Origin: Bacteroidaceae bacterium
Lineage (GTDB): Bacteria; Bacteroidota; Bacteroidia; Bacteroidales; Bacteroidaceae
Direction: 5' to 3'
NCBI GenBank assembly: GCA_024398515.1
Contig: JAKSIZ010000009.1
Span: 1-52,410, forward strand
Length of the DNA: 52,410 nt
In this document: positions 18,069-27,731 of the stretch, piece after piece
Position numbering within the stretch: position 1 is the first letter of the stretch
Layout: each line of letters begins with the position of its first letter
Notes under the pieces: generated by a model
Told to the model about the DNA's origin: nothing
The model's database searches: none
The model's input: the letters and a program-made list of their open reading frames with translations, nothing else
Translations under genes and position numbers: made by a program

Positions 18069-18539
18069 ATGAGATTCATAGGCAACATAGAGGCAAAAAC
18101 CGACGCCAAGGGAAGGGCATTCCTTCCAGCACAGTTCCGCAAGGTGCTGCAGGCAAACGGCGAAGAGCGCATCGTGATGAAACGCGACGTGTTCCAGCAG
18201 TGCCTCGTGCTCTATCCAGAGTCAGTCTGGAATGCCCGTATCGACGAGTTGAACGGTCGCCTCAGCGTATGGAACGCAAAGCATCAGATGATAATGCGCC
18301 AGTTCATGAGCAACGTAGAGGTGCTTTCACTCGACTCAAGCGGCAGATTTCTCATCTCGGCACAGTACCGTAAGGCAGCCAACATCAATCAGGAACTCCG
18401 CTTCGTAGGCATGGGCGACGTGATTGAAGTATGGAACAACGACGAGTTGAACAAGACTATGATGGACCAGAATGCGTTCAGCAGCGAACTTGAAACGCTC
18501 ATGGCCGACAACATAAATGGAAGTGGGAAGGAAGAATGA
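18069..18539 (+). CDS. mraZ: transcriptional regulator MraZ
   Basis: MraZ is an AbrB-fold DNA-binding protein that represses its own operon in E. coli. The ATG at 18069 gives 156 residues starting MRFIGNIEAKTDAKGRAFLPAQFR, the family start; longer frames upstream would read through the promoter. Two SpoVT/AbrB-like halves are visible: DAKGRAFLPAQFRK near 12-25 and LDSSGRFLISAQYRKAA near 90-106. The two TGGGG boxes upstream are the likely target. Its stop overlaps rsmH by 4 bp (ATGA). Confidence 0.95.
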   Translation: MRFIGNIEAKTDAKGRAFLPAQFRKVLQANGEERIVMKRDVFQQCLVLYPESVWNARIDELNGRLSVWNAKHQMIMRQFMSNVEVLSLDSSGRFLISAQYRKAANINQELRFVGMGDVIEVWNNDELNKTMMDQNAFSSELETLMADNINGSGKEE

Positions 18540-19435
18540 TAGTCAAGGCAGAGTCATATCACATTCCAGTGATGCTGGAAGATAGCGTTGACGGTCTCGA
18601 TATTCACACTGGTGTATATATAGACACAACGTTTGGCGGAGGCGGACATAGCCGCGAAATACTCCACCGTATGCCTCAAGACGCACACCTCTACAGCTTC
18701 GACCAAGACAAGGATGCAGAGAGAAACATCATCGACGACAGTCGGTTTACCTTTGTAAGAAGCAATTTCCGATACTTGAAGAACTGGATGATGTACTACG
18801 GCATCGAAGCCGTTGACGGAATCTTAGCCGACCTTGGCGTGTCGAGTCACCACTTCGACGACGAGACTCGCGGCTTCTCATTCCGTTTTGATGCCCCACT
18901 CGACATGCGAATGAACCAGCGTGCAGGCAAGAGTGCAGCAGAAATACTGAAAGAATACGACGAGCAACAACTCGCACAGATGTTCAATCTCTATGGCGAA
19001 CTCAAAGACTCGCGCCGCATAGCACGCAAGATTGTGGCAGCAAGAGAGCAGACTGAGATACTAACTACCACCCAACTGATAGAAACCGTATGGGGCGACA
19101 TTCCCTCAAAAAAGGAAGCAGCACAGTTGTTTCAAGCCTTGCGCATAGAAGTCAATCACGAGATGGACGCACTGAAAGAGATGCTTCTCGCATCAGTTGA
19201 AATGCTGAAACCAGGTGGCAGACTCGTAGTGATAACCTATCACAGCCTTGAAGACCGCATGGTAAAAAACATAATAAAGGCAGGAAACATTGACGGAAAA
19301 GTGGAGCAAGACTTCTTTGGCCGCAAACAAACACCGCTGAAAGAGGTCGGGAAAATGCAAGTCCCAACCATCGAAGAGATAGAACGCAACCCACGCAGTC
19401 GCAGTGCAAAGTTGAGAATAGCAGTAAAATTATAA
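18536..19435 (+). CDS. rsmH: 16S rRNA (cytosine1402-N4)-methyltransferase RsmH
   Basis: RsmH (MraW) methylates N4 of C1402 in 16S rRNA with S-adenosylmethionine. The 299 residues hold YHIPVMLEDSVDGL, DTTFGGGGHSREIL (SAM loop), FDQDKDAERN, DGILADLGVSSHHFDDETRGFSF and DMRMNQ, then VITYHSLEDRMVKN near the C-terminus. All are family signatures. Start and stop are tightly packed between mraZ and ftsL, as in most dcw clusters. Confidence 0.97.
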   Translation: MIVKAESYHIPVMLEDSVDGLDIHTGVYIDTTFGGGGHSREILHRMPQDAHLYSFDQDKDAERNIIDDSRFTFVRSNFRYLKNWMMYYGIEAVDGILADLGVSSHHFDDETRGFSFRFDAPLDMRMNQRAGKSAAEILKEYDEQQLAQMFNLYGELKDSRRIARKIVAAREQTEILTTTQLIETVWGDIPSKKEAAQLFQALRIEVNHEMDALKEMLLASVEMLKPGGRLVVITYHSLEDRMVKNIIKAGNIDGKVEQDFFGRKQTPLKEVGKMQVPTIEEIERNPRSRSAKLRIAVKL

Positions 19436-19444
19436 AAGCAGACA

Positions 19445-19879
19445 ATGGCTGACGAAAGAGAAGACATACAGACACAAGAGGAACTACAACTTGAGAAAGA
19501 CCGCCTACGCGCCCTCAAGAAGATAAGAGACCTTGGAAGCGAAGAGGATTCAGTGAAAGGAAACCTCTCGTTTGCAAAGGTTCTTGGTGGCGACATCCTC
19601 ACGGCACGCATGATAAGAAGCCAGATTTGGCTCATCCTTCTCATTGTTGCATGCCTCATTGTCTATATATCGAACCGATACAGTTCCGACCAGGAGATAC
19701 AGCGCATCGACGAATTGCAGAAAGAATTAGTGGATGCAAAGTACAAAGCACTGGCAAGTGCAAGCCTCCTGACCGAGAAATGCCGACAAAGCAAAGTGCT
19801 CGAAATGCTGAAAGAAAACAACGACACACTGCTCAGCATACCAGACCGACCACCATACATAATAGAGGTGGAGGAATAA
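19445..19879 (+). CDS. ftsL: FtsL-like cell-division protein
   Basis: A 144-residue bitopic protein in the FtsL position between rsmH and ftsI. It has a charged cytoplasmic N-terminus of about 60 residues, one membrane helix (IWLILLIVACLIVYIS, 61-76), and then a periplasmic heptad-rich coil (about 80-130) where FtsB- or FtsL-type dimers form. The assignment rests on topology and position, because FtsL sequences are poorly conserved. The long cytoplasmic segment is usual for the Bacteroidetes form. Its likely role is to link FtsI and FtsW to the divisome. Confidence 0.85.
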   Translation: MADEREDIQTQEELQLEKDRLRALKKIRDLGSEEDSVKGNLSFAKVLGGDILTARMIRSQIWLILLIVACLIVYISNRYSSDQEIQRIDELQKELVDAKYKALASASLLTEKCRQSKVLEMLKENNDTLLSIPDRPPYIIEVEE

Positions 19880-19912
19880 AAACCGGAAAGAAATAAATAT
19901 AAAATATAATAT

Positions 19913-22066
19913 ATGAACCTGTTCGACAACAAGAAAATAATAAAGCGATACCGCATCATCGCATTCCTATTCGTACTGATAGGGATATATATTCTTGTGT
20001 CAGCAATGAAGATAATGACCGTTGACAAGAAACAATGGATTGAACTCAGCGAATCATTGCAGAAGGACAGCGTAGTTTCACTGCCTACACGCGGCAACAT
20101 TCTCAGTTGCGACGGTGAGGTTCTTGCAAGTTCTCTGCCGAAATATAAGATTTTCATGGACTTCAACGCCGGTGACCCAAAGACAAAAGACTCGGTATGG
20201 TACGCCAACGTTGATACCATCTGCAAAGGTTTGAACGAGATTTTCCCTGAAAGAAGCGTGGAGGAATTCAAGAAAGACCTGAGCAAAGGCAAGGAGAAAA
20301 ACAGTATGCACTGGTGCATCTGGCCGAAGCGTATCGACTATAATACGTACAAGGACGTAAAGAAACTCCCTGTATTCTGCCTTTCGTCAAACAAGGGCGG
20401 CTTCCATTTTGAGGAGTACAACGCCCGCAGTCATCCTTTCCAGTCGTTGGCAGGGCGTACAGTTGGCGATATGTATCCGGCAAAGGACAGTGCAAGATTC
20501 GGTCTTGAACTGTCATACGACTCAATACTTCGTGGAAAGACAGGTCTCATAATGCGCAAGAAAGTGCTCGACCGATACCTTGACATCACGACGCTTCCAG
20601 CCGAAGATGGTGCCGACTTAGTAACAACTATCGACGTAAACATACAAGACTTAGCTGAAAAAGCAGTCACCGACAAGTTGAAGGAGATTGGTGGCACCAC
20701 AGGTGTTGCCATACTCATGGAGTGCAAGACGGGTGATGTTAAGGCAATTGTCAATATGAATCGCTGTGCCGACGGCGAATATCGCGAGATAAAGAACAAT
20801 GCCGTAAGCGACCGCCTCGAACCTGGTTCCGTTTTCAAGACAGCATCAATCATGGTAGCTCTTGATGACGGAGTTGTCGATACATTCTACACTGTCGATA
20901 CTGGCTGTGGTATTCGTGATATGTATGGGCGAAAGATGAAGGACCATAACTGGCATCGTGGCGGTTATGGTACTATTTCTTTGCCTCGTTCGCTCGAAGT
21001 AAGTTCCAACATCGGCGTAAGCGTTATCATCGATCGCTTCTATCACAAGAATCCTGAAAAGTATGTTGAAGGCTTGCGACGCATAGGAATTGCCGAGGAT
21101 TTGCACCTTCCTATAGTTGGTTCTTCGGCTCCAATAATAAGAATGCCTGAAAAAGATGCCACTGGCAAACACTATAAGAACTGGTATGCTACGGCTCTTC
21201 CTTGGATGAGCATCGGCTACGAGACGCAGGTTCCACCTATTTCTACCGTATCCTTCTACAATGCAATAGCCAACGGAGGCAAGATGATGAAGCCACGTTT
21301 CGTGACAAAAGCCGTAAAAGATGGCGAAACGATAGCTGAGTTCCCACCTGTCGTATTGAAGGAGCACATCTGCAAGGACAAGACTCTGAAGATAATGCGC
21401 GAGATATTGACACATGTCGTAAGCCAAGGACTCGGCAAACAAGCAGGCAGCAAACTGTTCAAAGTTGCTGGCAAGACGGGTACTGCACAGATTTCCCAAG
21501 GTGCAACTGGCTACACATCGGGCACTACACATTATTTATTAAGCTTTGCAGGTTTCTTCCCTGCCGACAATCCTATGTACTCATGCATCGTTTGTCTTCA
21601 GAAGGCTGGACTTCCTGCTTCGGGTGGAGGAATGGCAGGACCAGTGTTCAAGAAGATTGCCGAAGGCGTAATGGCAAAGCTTTTGAAGCAGGATGCTGCG
21701 AATGCAAAGGACACGGCAAACATAATGCCACGCGTCAAGAGCGGCAATATGTTGTTGGCAGTAAACTCTCTTGCAACGTTGGGCTTCAATGCAAATGTGT
21801 CATGGGAAGCAACAAACAACCATCATCAACCCGTCTGGGGCACTGCAAAGTCAACTCAAAAAGGAATAACCCTCTCAAAGAACAAATCATATCGCACGAA
21901 TCTTATGCCTGACGTGATAGGTATGGGAGCACGCGATGCAGTATATATGCTCGAAAATCGTGGCGTTAAGGTTAGGCTTTCCGGCCGTGGAACAGTGGCG
22001 GCACAAAGCATTCCTGCCGGCAACACGATAGCTAAGGGCGCAACATGTAAATTGGAATTAAACTAA
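19913..22066 (+). CDS. ftsI: peptidoglycan transpeptidase FtsI (PBP3) with PASTA domain
   Basis: FtsI cross-links septal peptidoglycan. The 717-residue protein has an N-terminal membrane helix (about 14-33), a dimerisation and pedestal region, and a transpeptidase domain. The SxxK motif is SVFK (306-309), SxN is SSN (364-366) and KTG is K521-T522-G523 in VAGKTGTAQ. A C-terminal PASTA domain (about 655-717, MPDVIGMGARDAVYMLENRG..) is present; E. coli PBP3 lacks this, but Bacteroidetes and Gram-positive homologues often have it. It lies between ftsL and murE. Confidence 0.96.
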   Translation: MNLFDNKKIIKRYRIIAFLFVLIGIYILVSAMKIMTVDKKQWIELSESLQKDSVVSLPTRGNILSCDGEVLASSLPKYKIFMDFNAGDPKTKDSVWYANVDTICKGLNEIFPERSVEEFKKDLSKGKEKNSMHWCIWPKRIDYNTYKDVKKLPVFCLSSNKGGFHFEEYNARSHPFQSLAGRTVGDMYPAKDSARFGLELSYDSILRGKTGLIMRKKVLDRYLDITTLPAEDGADLVTTIDVNIQDLAEKAVTDKLKEIGGTTGVAILMECKTGDVKAIVNMNRCADGEYREIKNNAVSDRLEPGSVFKTASIMVALDDGVVDTFYTVDTGCGIRDMYGRKMKDHNWHRGGYGTISLPRSLEVSSNIGVSVIIDRFYHKNPEKYVEGLRRIGIAEDLHLPIVGSSAPIIRMPEKDATGKHYKNWYATALPWMSIGYETQVPPISTVSFYNAIANGGKMMKPRFVTKAVKDGETIAEFPPVVLKEHICKDKTLKIMREILTHVVSQGLGKQAGSKLFKVAGKTGTAQISQGATGYTSGTTHYLLSFAGFFPADNPMYSCIVCLQKAGLPASGGGMAGPVFKKIAEGVMAKLLKQDAANAKDTANIMPRVKSGNMLLAVNSLATLGFNANVSWEATNNHHQPVWGTAKSTQKGITLSKNKSYRTNLMPDVIGMGARDAVYMLENRGVKVRLSGRGTVAAQSIPAGNTIAKGATCKLELN

Positions 22067-22074
22067 AGTAGAAC

Positions 22075-23562
22075 ATGAAACTACAGGAACTCTTGAAGAA
22101 AGTCAAGCCAATCTCTATCGTTGGCAACGAAGATATAGACATTACGGGTGTCAATATCGACTCTCGTCGCATTGAGGATGGACACATGTTCATCGCCATC
22201 AAGGGCACTCAAACCGACGGGCACAAGTTTATTGGCAAGGCAATTGACCTCGGTGCACAAGCCATTCTCTGCGAAGATATTCCTGAAGAGAAAGCACCTG
22301 GAGTGACATACATACAGGTTGACAACACCGAACAGAACGCTGGAAAGGTCGCAACCGTCTTTTATGGTGAGCCGTCGAAAAAGGTAAAACTCGTCGGAGT
22401 GACCGGAACAAACGGCAAAACCACCATTGCCACCTTATTATATAATATGTTCCGCAAGTTCGGTTTCAAGTGTGGTTTGCTTTCAACCGTGTGCAACTAT
22501 ATCGAGGATCTCCCTATTCCTGCCGACCATACAACCCCTGATCCTATCGAACTCAACCGTTTACTTGCAAGCATGGTAGAGATGGGATGCAAGTATGTGT
22601 TCATGGAATGCAGCAGCCACGCCATTGCACAGCAGCGAATTGGTGGGCTTGAGTTTGCCGGAGGCATCTTCACAAACCTTACACGCGACCATTTAGACTA
22701 CCACAAGACAATAGAAAACTACCGCGACGCGAAGAAACTTTTCTTCGACAATCTCGGCAAGAATGCCTTTGCCATAACCAATGCCGACGATAAAAACGGC
22801 ATGTATATGGTTCAGAACACAAAGGCAACCGTAAAGACATACTCCATTCGTTCGATGGCCGACTACCAGGCAAAGATACTGGAATGCCACTTCGAAGGTA
22901 TGCTCCTCGACGTTGACCATCGCGAAATCAACGTGCGTTTCATCGGAAAGTTCAACGTCAGCAACCTTCTCGCAGTGTATGGTGCAGCCATTATGCTGGG
23001 CAGAAATGCTGAGGATATACTCGTCGTGATGAGTTCACTCAAGAGTGTAAGCGGTCGTCTTGAGCCTATCCATAGCCCGAAAGGCTTCACTGCATTGGTT
23101 GACTACGCCCATACCCCCGACGCACTTGAGAATGTTCTGAAGGCAATTCATGAGGTCATCGACACGAAATCGAGGGCAAATATGCTTAAACCACAGATAA
23201 TAACCGTGTGCGGAGCAGGCGGCAACCGCGACAAAGGCAAGCGTCCACTCATGGCACAAGAGGCTGCAAAGTACAGCGATAAAGTCATTATCACAAGCGA
23301 CAACCCTCGCGACGAAGAGCCGCAGGACATTATCAACGACATGCTTTCAGGTCTTGACAGCAAGCAGCGCAAGGCTGTGCTCACCATAGTTGACCGCAAG
23401 GAAGCCATCCGTACAGCGTGTATGTTGGCTCAGTCGGGCGATGTAATCCTCGTTGCAGGCAAAGGACACGAGAACTATCAGGAAATTCGTGGCGTGAAAC
23501 ATCACTTCGACGACAAGGAAGTGATAACAGAATGCATCGCCGACGAGGACTATAGAGCTTAG
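22075..23562 (+). CDS. murE: UDP-MurNAc-tripeptide ligase MurE (meso-DAP type)
   Basis: MurE adds the third stem-peptide residue to UDP-MurNAc-Ala-Glu with ATP. The ATP loop is GTNGKTT (111-117). The order of domains is the usual Mur ligase N, middle and C. The SDNPRDEEP segment near residue 410 carries the DNPR motif that marks meso-diaminopimelate as the substrate. It is 495 residues long. A 21-bp tandem repeat begins at its stop codon, and mraY follows after 79 bp. Confidence 0.97.
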   Translation: MKLQELLKKVKPISIVGNEDIDITGVNIDSRRIEDGHMFIAIKGTQTDGHKFIGKAIDLGAQAILCEDIPEEKAPGVTYIQVDNTEQNAGKVATVFYGEPSKKVKLVGVTGTNGKTTIATLLYNMFRKFGFKCGLLSTVCNYIEDLPIPADHTTPDPIELNRLLASMVEMGCKYVFMECSSHAIAQQRIGGLEFAGGIFTNLTRDHLDYHKTIENYRDAKKLFFDNLGKNAFAITNADDKNGMYMVQNTKATVKTYSIRSMADYQAKILECHFEGMLLDVDHREINVRFIGKFNVSNLLAVYGAAIMLGRNAEDILVVMSSLKSVSGRLEPIHSPKGFTALVDYAHTPDALENVLKAIHEVIDTKSRANMLKPQIITVCGAGGNRDKGKRPLMAQEAAKYSDKVIITSDNPRDEEPQDIINDMLSGLDSKQRKAVLTIVDRKEAIRTACMLAQSGDVILVAGKGHENYQEIRGVKHHFDDKEVITECIADEDYRA

Positions 23563-23612
23563 AGATTTTAGGTTAGAGGTTAGAGATTTTAGGTTAGAGG
23601 TTAGAGAAAAGG
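23559..23612 (+). repeat. 21-bp tandem repeat after murE
   Basis: TTAGAGATTTTAGGTTAGAGG occurs twice head to tail (23559-23579 and 23580-23600), followed by a partial third unit TTAGAGAAAAGG. The first unit overlaps the murE stop codon. It resembles the GGTTATAAGG-type intergenic repeats in base content. No promoter is evident here. Confidence 0.8.
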
Positions 23613-23641
23613 ATTAGATTTCTACAAAAAAACGACACATT

Positions 23642-24940
23642 ATGTTATACTACATATTCAGATTCTTCGACCAATTCGGCATTGCCGGTTCGCATCTCTG
23701 GAGTTATATTTCGTTCAGAGCAATACTTGCGTTGATTCTTTCGCTCGTAATATCGGCATGGTTTGGCGAGTATTTCATCAAATATCTTCACCGCAAAAAC
23801 ATCACCGAGACGCAACGCGACGTCAAAATCGACCCATTCGGCATCAAGAAGATGGGCGTTCCGTCGATGGGAGGCATCATTATAATCGTTGCAATGCTCG
23901 TTCCTGCACTGCTGCTTGGACGCTTGAGAAACATCTACATGATACTTATGATCATCACAACCCTATGGCTTGGTTGCCTTGGATTTGCCGATGACTACAT
24001 CAAAATCTTCAAGAAAGACAAGGAAGGTCTGCATGGAAAGTTCAAGATTATAGGGCAAGTGGGGCTTGGACTCATCGTTGGTCTTACGCTTTTCCTCAGT
24101 CCTGATGCCGTCGTACGTGAGAATGTAGAGATGCCAAGCAAGCATCAGACAGAGATAGTCAAGCCTTTGTCGAACGATAACATAACGGTGAAACACGCGA
24201 AAGTCGAGTCAAAATCCACGAAGACAACAATACCATTCGTGAAGAACCACAACCTTGACTACACCGACATCTTCTCGTTCCTCGGCAAATACAAAGACGC
24301 TGCGGGATGGATTTTCATCGTCATACTCACCATCCTCGTCGTTACTGCCGTGTCGAACGGAGCCAATCTGAACGACGGAATGGACGGTATGTGTGCCGGA
24401 AACTCGGCTATCATAGGCGTGGCACTCGGCATATTGGCATACGTGTCGAGCCATATCGAGTATGCCGCCTACCTTAATATAATGTATATACCAGGCAGTC
24501 AGGAGCTGGTGGTATTCATGTGTGCATTCATCGGCGCACTCATCGGTTTCCTCTGGTACAATGCTTACCCAGCACAGATATTCATGGGCGACACTGGTTC
24601 GCTCACCATCGGTGGCATCATCGCCGTATGTGCCATCATCATCCATAAGGAACTCCTGTTGCCTATCCTCTGTGGCGTCTTCTTCGTTGAGAGCCTCAGC
24701 GTGATACTTCAGGTATGGTACTTCAAGCTTGGCAAGCGTCGCGGAGTGAAGCAACGCATATTCCGCCGCACGCCTATTCACGATAACTTCCGCACCGAGG
24801 ACTCGCAACTCGATCCGGAGTGCAAATACCTCCTGCGGGGTTCAAGCCGTGTGTTCCACGAATCGAAGATTACGTTCCGCTTCTGGATCATTACTGTCTT
24901 GCTGGCAGCACTGGCTATAATAACGCTGAAGATAAGATAA
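23642..24940 (+). CDS. mraY: phospho-MurNAc-pentapeptide transferase MraY
   Basis: MraY transfers phospho-MurNAc-pentapeptide to undecaprenyl phosphate, forming lipid I in the inner membrane. Catalytic motifs are FADDYIKIFKKDKEGLHGKFK (about 116-136), NLNDGMDG (around 245) and FMGDTGSL (around 315). About ten membrane helices are visible. At 432 residues it exceeds the roughly 360 of E. coli. The extra length is mostly a hydrophilic insert around residues 155-205 (VRENVEMPSKHQTE..STKTTIPF), an expanded loop also known in other Bacteroidetes. It is followed by element T3. Confidence 0.96.
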   Translation: MLYYIFRFFDQFGIAGSHLWSYISFRAILALILSLVISAWFGEYFIKYLHRKNITETQRDVKIDPFGIKKMGVPSMGGIIIIVAMLVPALLLGRLRNIYMILMIITTLWLGCLGFADDYIKIFKKDKEGLHGKFKIIGQVGLGLIVGLTLFLSPDAVVRENVEMPSKHQTEIVKPLSNDNITVKHAKVESKSTKTTIPFVKNHNLDYTDIFSFLGKYKDAAGWIFIVILTILVVTAVSNGANLNDGMDGMCAGNSAIIGVALGILAYVSSHIEYAAYLNIMYIPGSQELVVFMCAFIGALIGFLWYNAYPAQIFMGDTGSLTIGGIIAVCAIIIHKELLLPILCGVFFVESLSVILQVWYFKLGKRRGVKQRIFRRTPIHDNFRTEDSQLDPECKYLLRGSSRVFHESKITFRFWIITVLLAALAIITLKIR

Positions 24941-24972
24941 ATATGGAGACTCGACGCATAGAGTTTGACACC

Positions 24973-25078
24973 TTGAGCGATAAGGGCAAAAAAACATTGC
25001 ATGAATGTTGACTCCAACATTGCAGCAATGTTGAGTCGAACATTGCAGCAATGTTTGGACAAGTTAAGCGTTCAACTT
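24973..25078 (-). repeat. triple-palindrome element T3 inside the dcw cluster
   Basis: Units AACATTGCATGAATGTT (24993-25009, degenerate) and AACATTGCAGCAATGTT twice (25016-25032, 25039-25055) carry the same spacers as T2 (GACTCC, GAGTCG). The right arm TTAAGCGTTCAA (25064-25075) is intact; the left arm TTGAGCGATAAG is degraded. The tail shares CGGGAAACG and AAAACATAAGCA with T2. It fills the 202-bp gap between mraY and murD. Confidence 0.9.
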
Positions 25079-25142
25079 TAGCAACGATAAGCAACGAGTC
25101 GGGAAACGATAAGCAACGAACAAAGAAAACATAAGCATAGAG

Positions 25143-26474
25143 ATGAAAAGAATAGTAGTATTAGGAGCAGGTGAAAGTGGCGCAGGTGCAGCCGTTTTGG
25201 CAAAGAGCAAGGGCTTCGACGTCTTTGTGTCGGACATGTCAGCCATAAAGGACAAGTATGCGAAGATGCTCGACGACCACGGCATTGAGTGGGAATCGGG
25301 CCATCACACCGAGGAGAAGATACTCTCAGCCGACGAGGTGATAAAGAGTCCAGGCATACCCGACACGGCACCGATGATGCAGAAGGTCATAGCCAAAGGC
25401 ATCCACGTAATCAGCGAAATCGAATTTGCAGGCCGTTACACCGACTCGAAGATGATTTGCATCACAGGTTCGAACGGCAAGACCACGACAACTTCGCTCA
25501 TCTACCACATCTTCAAGAATGCCGGCTACAACGTCGGTCTTGCAGGCAACATAGGCAATAGCCTTGCACTTCAGGTGGCAGAGGACCCACACGACTACTA
25601 CATCATCGAGTTGAGTTCGTTCCAACTCGACAACATGTACGACTTCAAAGCCGACATCGCAGTGCTATTGAACATCACTCCCGACCATCTCGACCGCTAC
25701 GACAATAACATGCAGAACTATGTTGATGCGAAGATGCGCATCATTCAGAACCAAACCGAAGACGACTACTTCATCTATTGGTACGACGATCCAATCATCA
25801 AGGAGGAACTTGAGAAGTACGATATCAAGTCATACCAGTGCCCATTCTCGGCAGTGAAGAAGAACGGTGTCATCGGTTATATCGAAGAAGGGCAGTATGT
25901 AATTGAGGAACCTCGCGCATTCAATATGGAACAAGAGGAGCTCAGTTTGACTGGTATCCACAACATCTACAACTCGCTTGCAGCCGGAATCACAGCCAAT
26001 GTAGCCGGTATATCCAATGAAATCATACGCCAGAGCCTGAGCAGTTTCCCTGGTGTAGAGCACAGATTGGAGAAGGTTGCGAGTGTACGTGGCGTACAAT
26101 ATATCAATGATTCGAAGGCAACAAACGTCGATGCATGCTGGTATGCGCTTGAAAGTATGACTACACCAACGGTGCTCATACTCGGCGGAAAGGACAAGGG
26201 CAACGACTATAGCGCAATACGCGAGCTGGTTGAGCAGAAGTGCAAGGCACTTGTATATCTCGGTGCAGACAACACAAAGCTAAAGGATTTCTTCGGCGAC
26301 ATGTCAATTCCGCAAGTCGATACGCACAGCATGAAGGATTGCATGGCTGCATGTTACGAGTTATCAGCGCCAGGCGACACGGTTCTATTGAGCCCTTGCT
26401 GCGCCAGTTTCGACCTTTTCAAGAACATGGAAGATAGAGGCGAACAATTCAAAACCTGCGTCAGAGCATTATAA
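25143..26474 (+). CDS. murD: UDP-MurNAc-L-alanine:D-glutamate ligase MurD
   Basis: MurD adds D-glutamate to UDP-MurNAc-L-Ala. The 443-residue protein starts with a Rossmann-like VVLGAGESGAGAA and has the ATP loop ITGSNGKTTTT near residue 108. It continues with the Mur central motifs (ELSSFQLDNM, NITPDHLDRY) and HNIYNSLAAG, then GVEHRLE and NDSKATN in the C domain. Its stop overlaps ftsW (TAATG). A repeat element separates it from mraY, so transcription must pass through T3 or restart; no TAnnTTTG box was found in the gap. Confidence 0.97.
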   Translation: MKRIVVLGAGESGAGAAVLAKSKGFDVFVSDMSAIKDKYAKMLDDHGIEWESGHHTEEKILSADEVIKSPGIPDTAPMMQKVIAKGIHVISEIEFAGRYTDSKMICITGSNGKTTTTSLIYHIFKNAGYNVGLAGNIGNSLALQVAEDPHDYYIIELSSFQLDNMYDFKADIAVLLNITPDHLDRYDNNMQNYVDAKMRIIQNQTEDDYFIYWYDDPIIKEELEKYDIKSYQCPFSAVKKNGVIGYIEEGQYVIEEPRAFNMEQEELSLTGIHNIYNSLAAGITANVAGISNEIIRQSLSSFPGVEHRLEKVASVRGVQYINDSKATNVDACWYALESMTTPTVLILGGKDKGNDYSAIRELVEQKCKALVYLGADNTKLKDFFGDMSIPQVDTHSMKDCMAACYELSAPGDTVLLSPCCASFDLFKNMEDRGEQFKTCVRAL

Positions 26475-27724
26475 TGGCAAAGATTTACAACATATTCAAA
26501 GGGGATAAGGTCATCTGGATGATATTCTTCTTCCTCTGCATGATAAGCATCGTCGAGGTTTACAGTGCTTCGAGCGAACTTACATACAAGAGCGGAAGCT
26601 TCTCAGGACCGATACTGAAGCATGTGGGAATGCTCATCGGAGGACTTGTGGTCATGGTTGTCACGCTCAACATACCGTGCCGCTTCTTCAAGGTACTGAC
26701 GCCTTTCCTGCTTCCAATCTCATTCCTCATGCTGATTTACGTGTTGGTAATGGGCGAGGCAACCAACGGCGCACAACGCTGGATAAGCATTCTCGGCATA
26801 CAATTCCAACCATCGGAGATAGCAAAAGGGGCGGTGATACTTGCAGTAGCGCAGATTCTGAGCTTCATGCAGACAGAACATGGCGCCGACAAACGGGCAT
26901 TCAAGTACATAATTATTGTATGTCTGTTCTTCATTCCGCTTATTCTGCTCGAAAACCTATCGACGGCAGCACTGCTCTCGGCGGTAGTTTTCATGATGAT
27001 GATAATAGGCCGCATCCCTGCAAACCTGTTGGGAAAACTGATTGCGATAGTGGTGATAGGTCTTTTGTTGATTGTCGGCATGGTGATGTTGCTTGGAAAA
27101 GAGTCGCCAGAACCGACGCAAGAGACCACGGCATACGTCGAGGCAAGCACCCAAGAGGCTGCTGCGGAAGAAACAGGAGCGTTTGGCAAACTATTCCATA
27201 GGTTCGGAACATGGAAAAGTCGCTTTAAGAATCACTTCGGAAAAGACGATACCGTTGACCCAAAGACATACGACTGGGACAAGGATGGGCAAAAAGGACA
27301 TGCAAACATAGCCATAGCCTCGTGCGGAATCATAGGCAAAGGACCTGGCAATTCCGTTGAACGCGACTGGTTGCCACAGGCATTTTCCGACTTCATCTAT
27401 GCCATCATCATAGAGGAGTTGGGCATCATCGGCGGTGCAGTAGTGCTGTTGCTGTACATATTCCTGCTGTTCCGCGTAGCAAGAATAGCAAACAATTGCG
27501 AACGCAACTTCCCAGCATTCCTCATTCTTGGCTTGGCATTGCTGCTCGTGACGCAAGCCATATTCAATATGTGTGTGGCAGTCGGAGTGGTTCCAGTGAC
27601 AGGTCAGCCGCTTCCATTGGTAAGCAAGGGAGGAACATCAACGCTGATAAACTGCGCATATATGGGCGTAATCCTTAGCGTCAGCCGTTCAGCAAAGAAG
27701 AAAGACGAAACAGAAAAGATATAA
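26474..27724 (+). CDS. ftsW: peptidoglycan glycosyltransferase FtsW
   Basis: FtsW is the SEDS polymerase that builds septal glycan strands with FtsI. The 416 residues give about ten membrane helices with the family's AQRWISILGIQFQPSEIAK segment and a C-terminal GQPLPLVSKGGTS motif. The large loop before that (residues about 205-280, from MLLGKESPEPTQE to DGQKGHAN) is longer and more acidic than in E. coli and should be extracytoplasmic; it precedes the conserved GKGPGNS segment. It starts on the last base of the murD stop and lies 7 bp before murG. Confidence 0.96.
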   Translation: MAKIYNIFKGDKVIWMIFFFLCMISIVEVYSASSELTYKSGSFSGPILKHVGMLIGGLVVMVVTLNIPCRFFKVLTPFLLPISFLMLIYVLVMGEATNGAQRWISILGIQFQPSEIAKGAVILAVAQILSFMQTEHGADKRAFKYIIIVCLFFIPLILLENLSTAALLSAVVFMMMIIGRIPANLLGKLIAIVVIGLLLIVGMVMLLGKESPEPTQETTAYVEASTQEAAAEETGAFGKLFHRFGTWKSRFKNHFGKDDTVDPKTYDWDKDGQKGHANIAIASCGIIGKGPGNSVERDWLPQAFSDFIYAIIIEELGIIGGAVVLLLYIFLLFRVARIANNCERNFPAFLILGLALLLVTQAIFNMCVAVGVVPVTGQPLPLVSKGGTSTLINCAYMGVILSVSRSAKKKDETEKI

Positions 27725-27731
27725 AATATAT

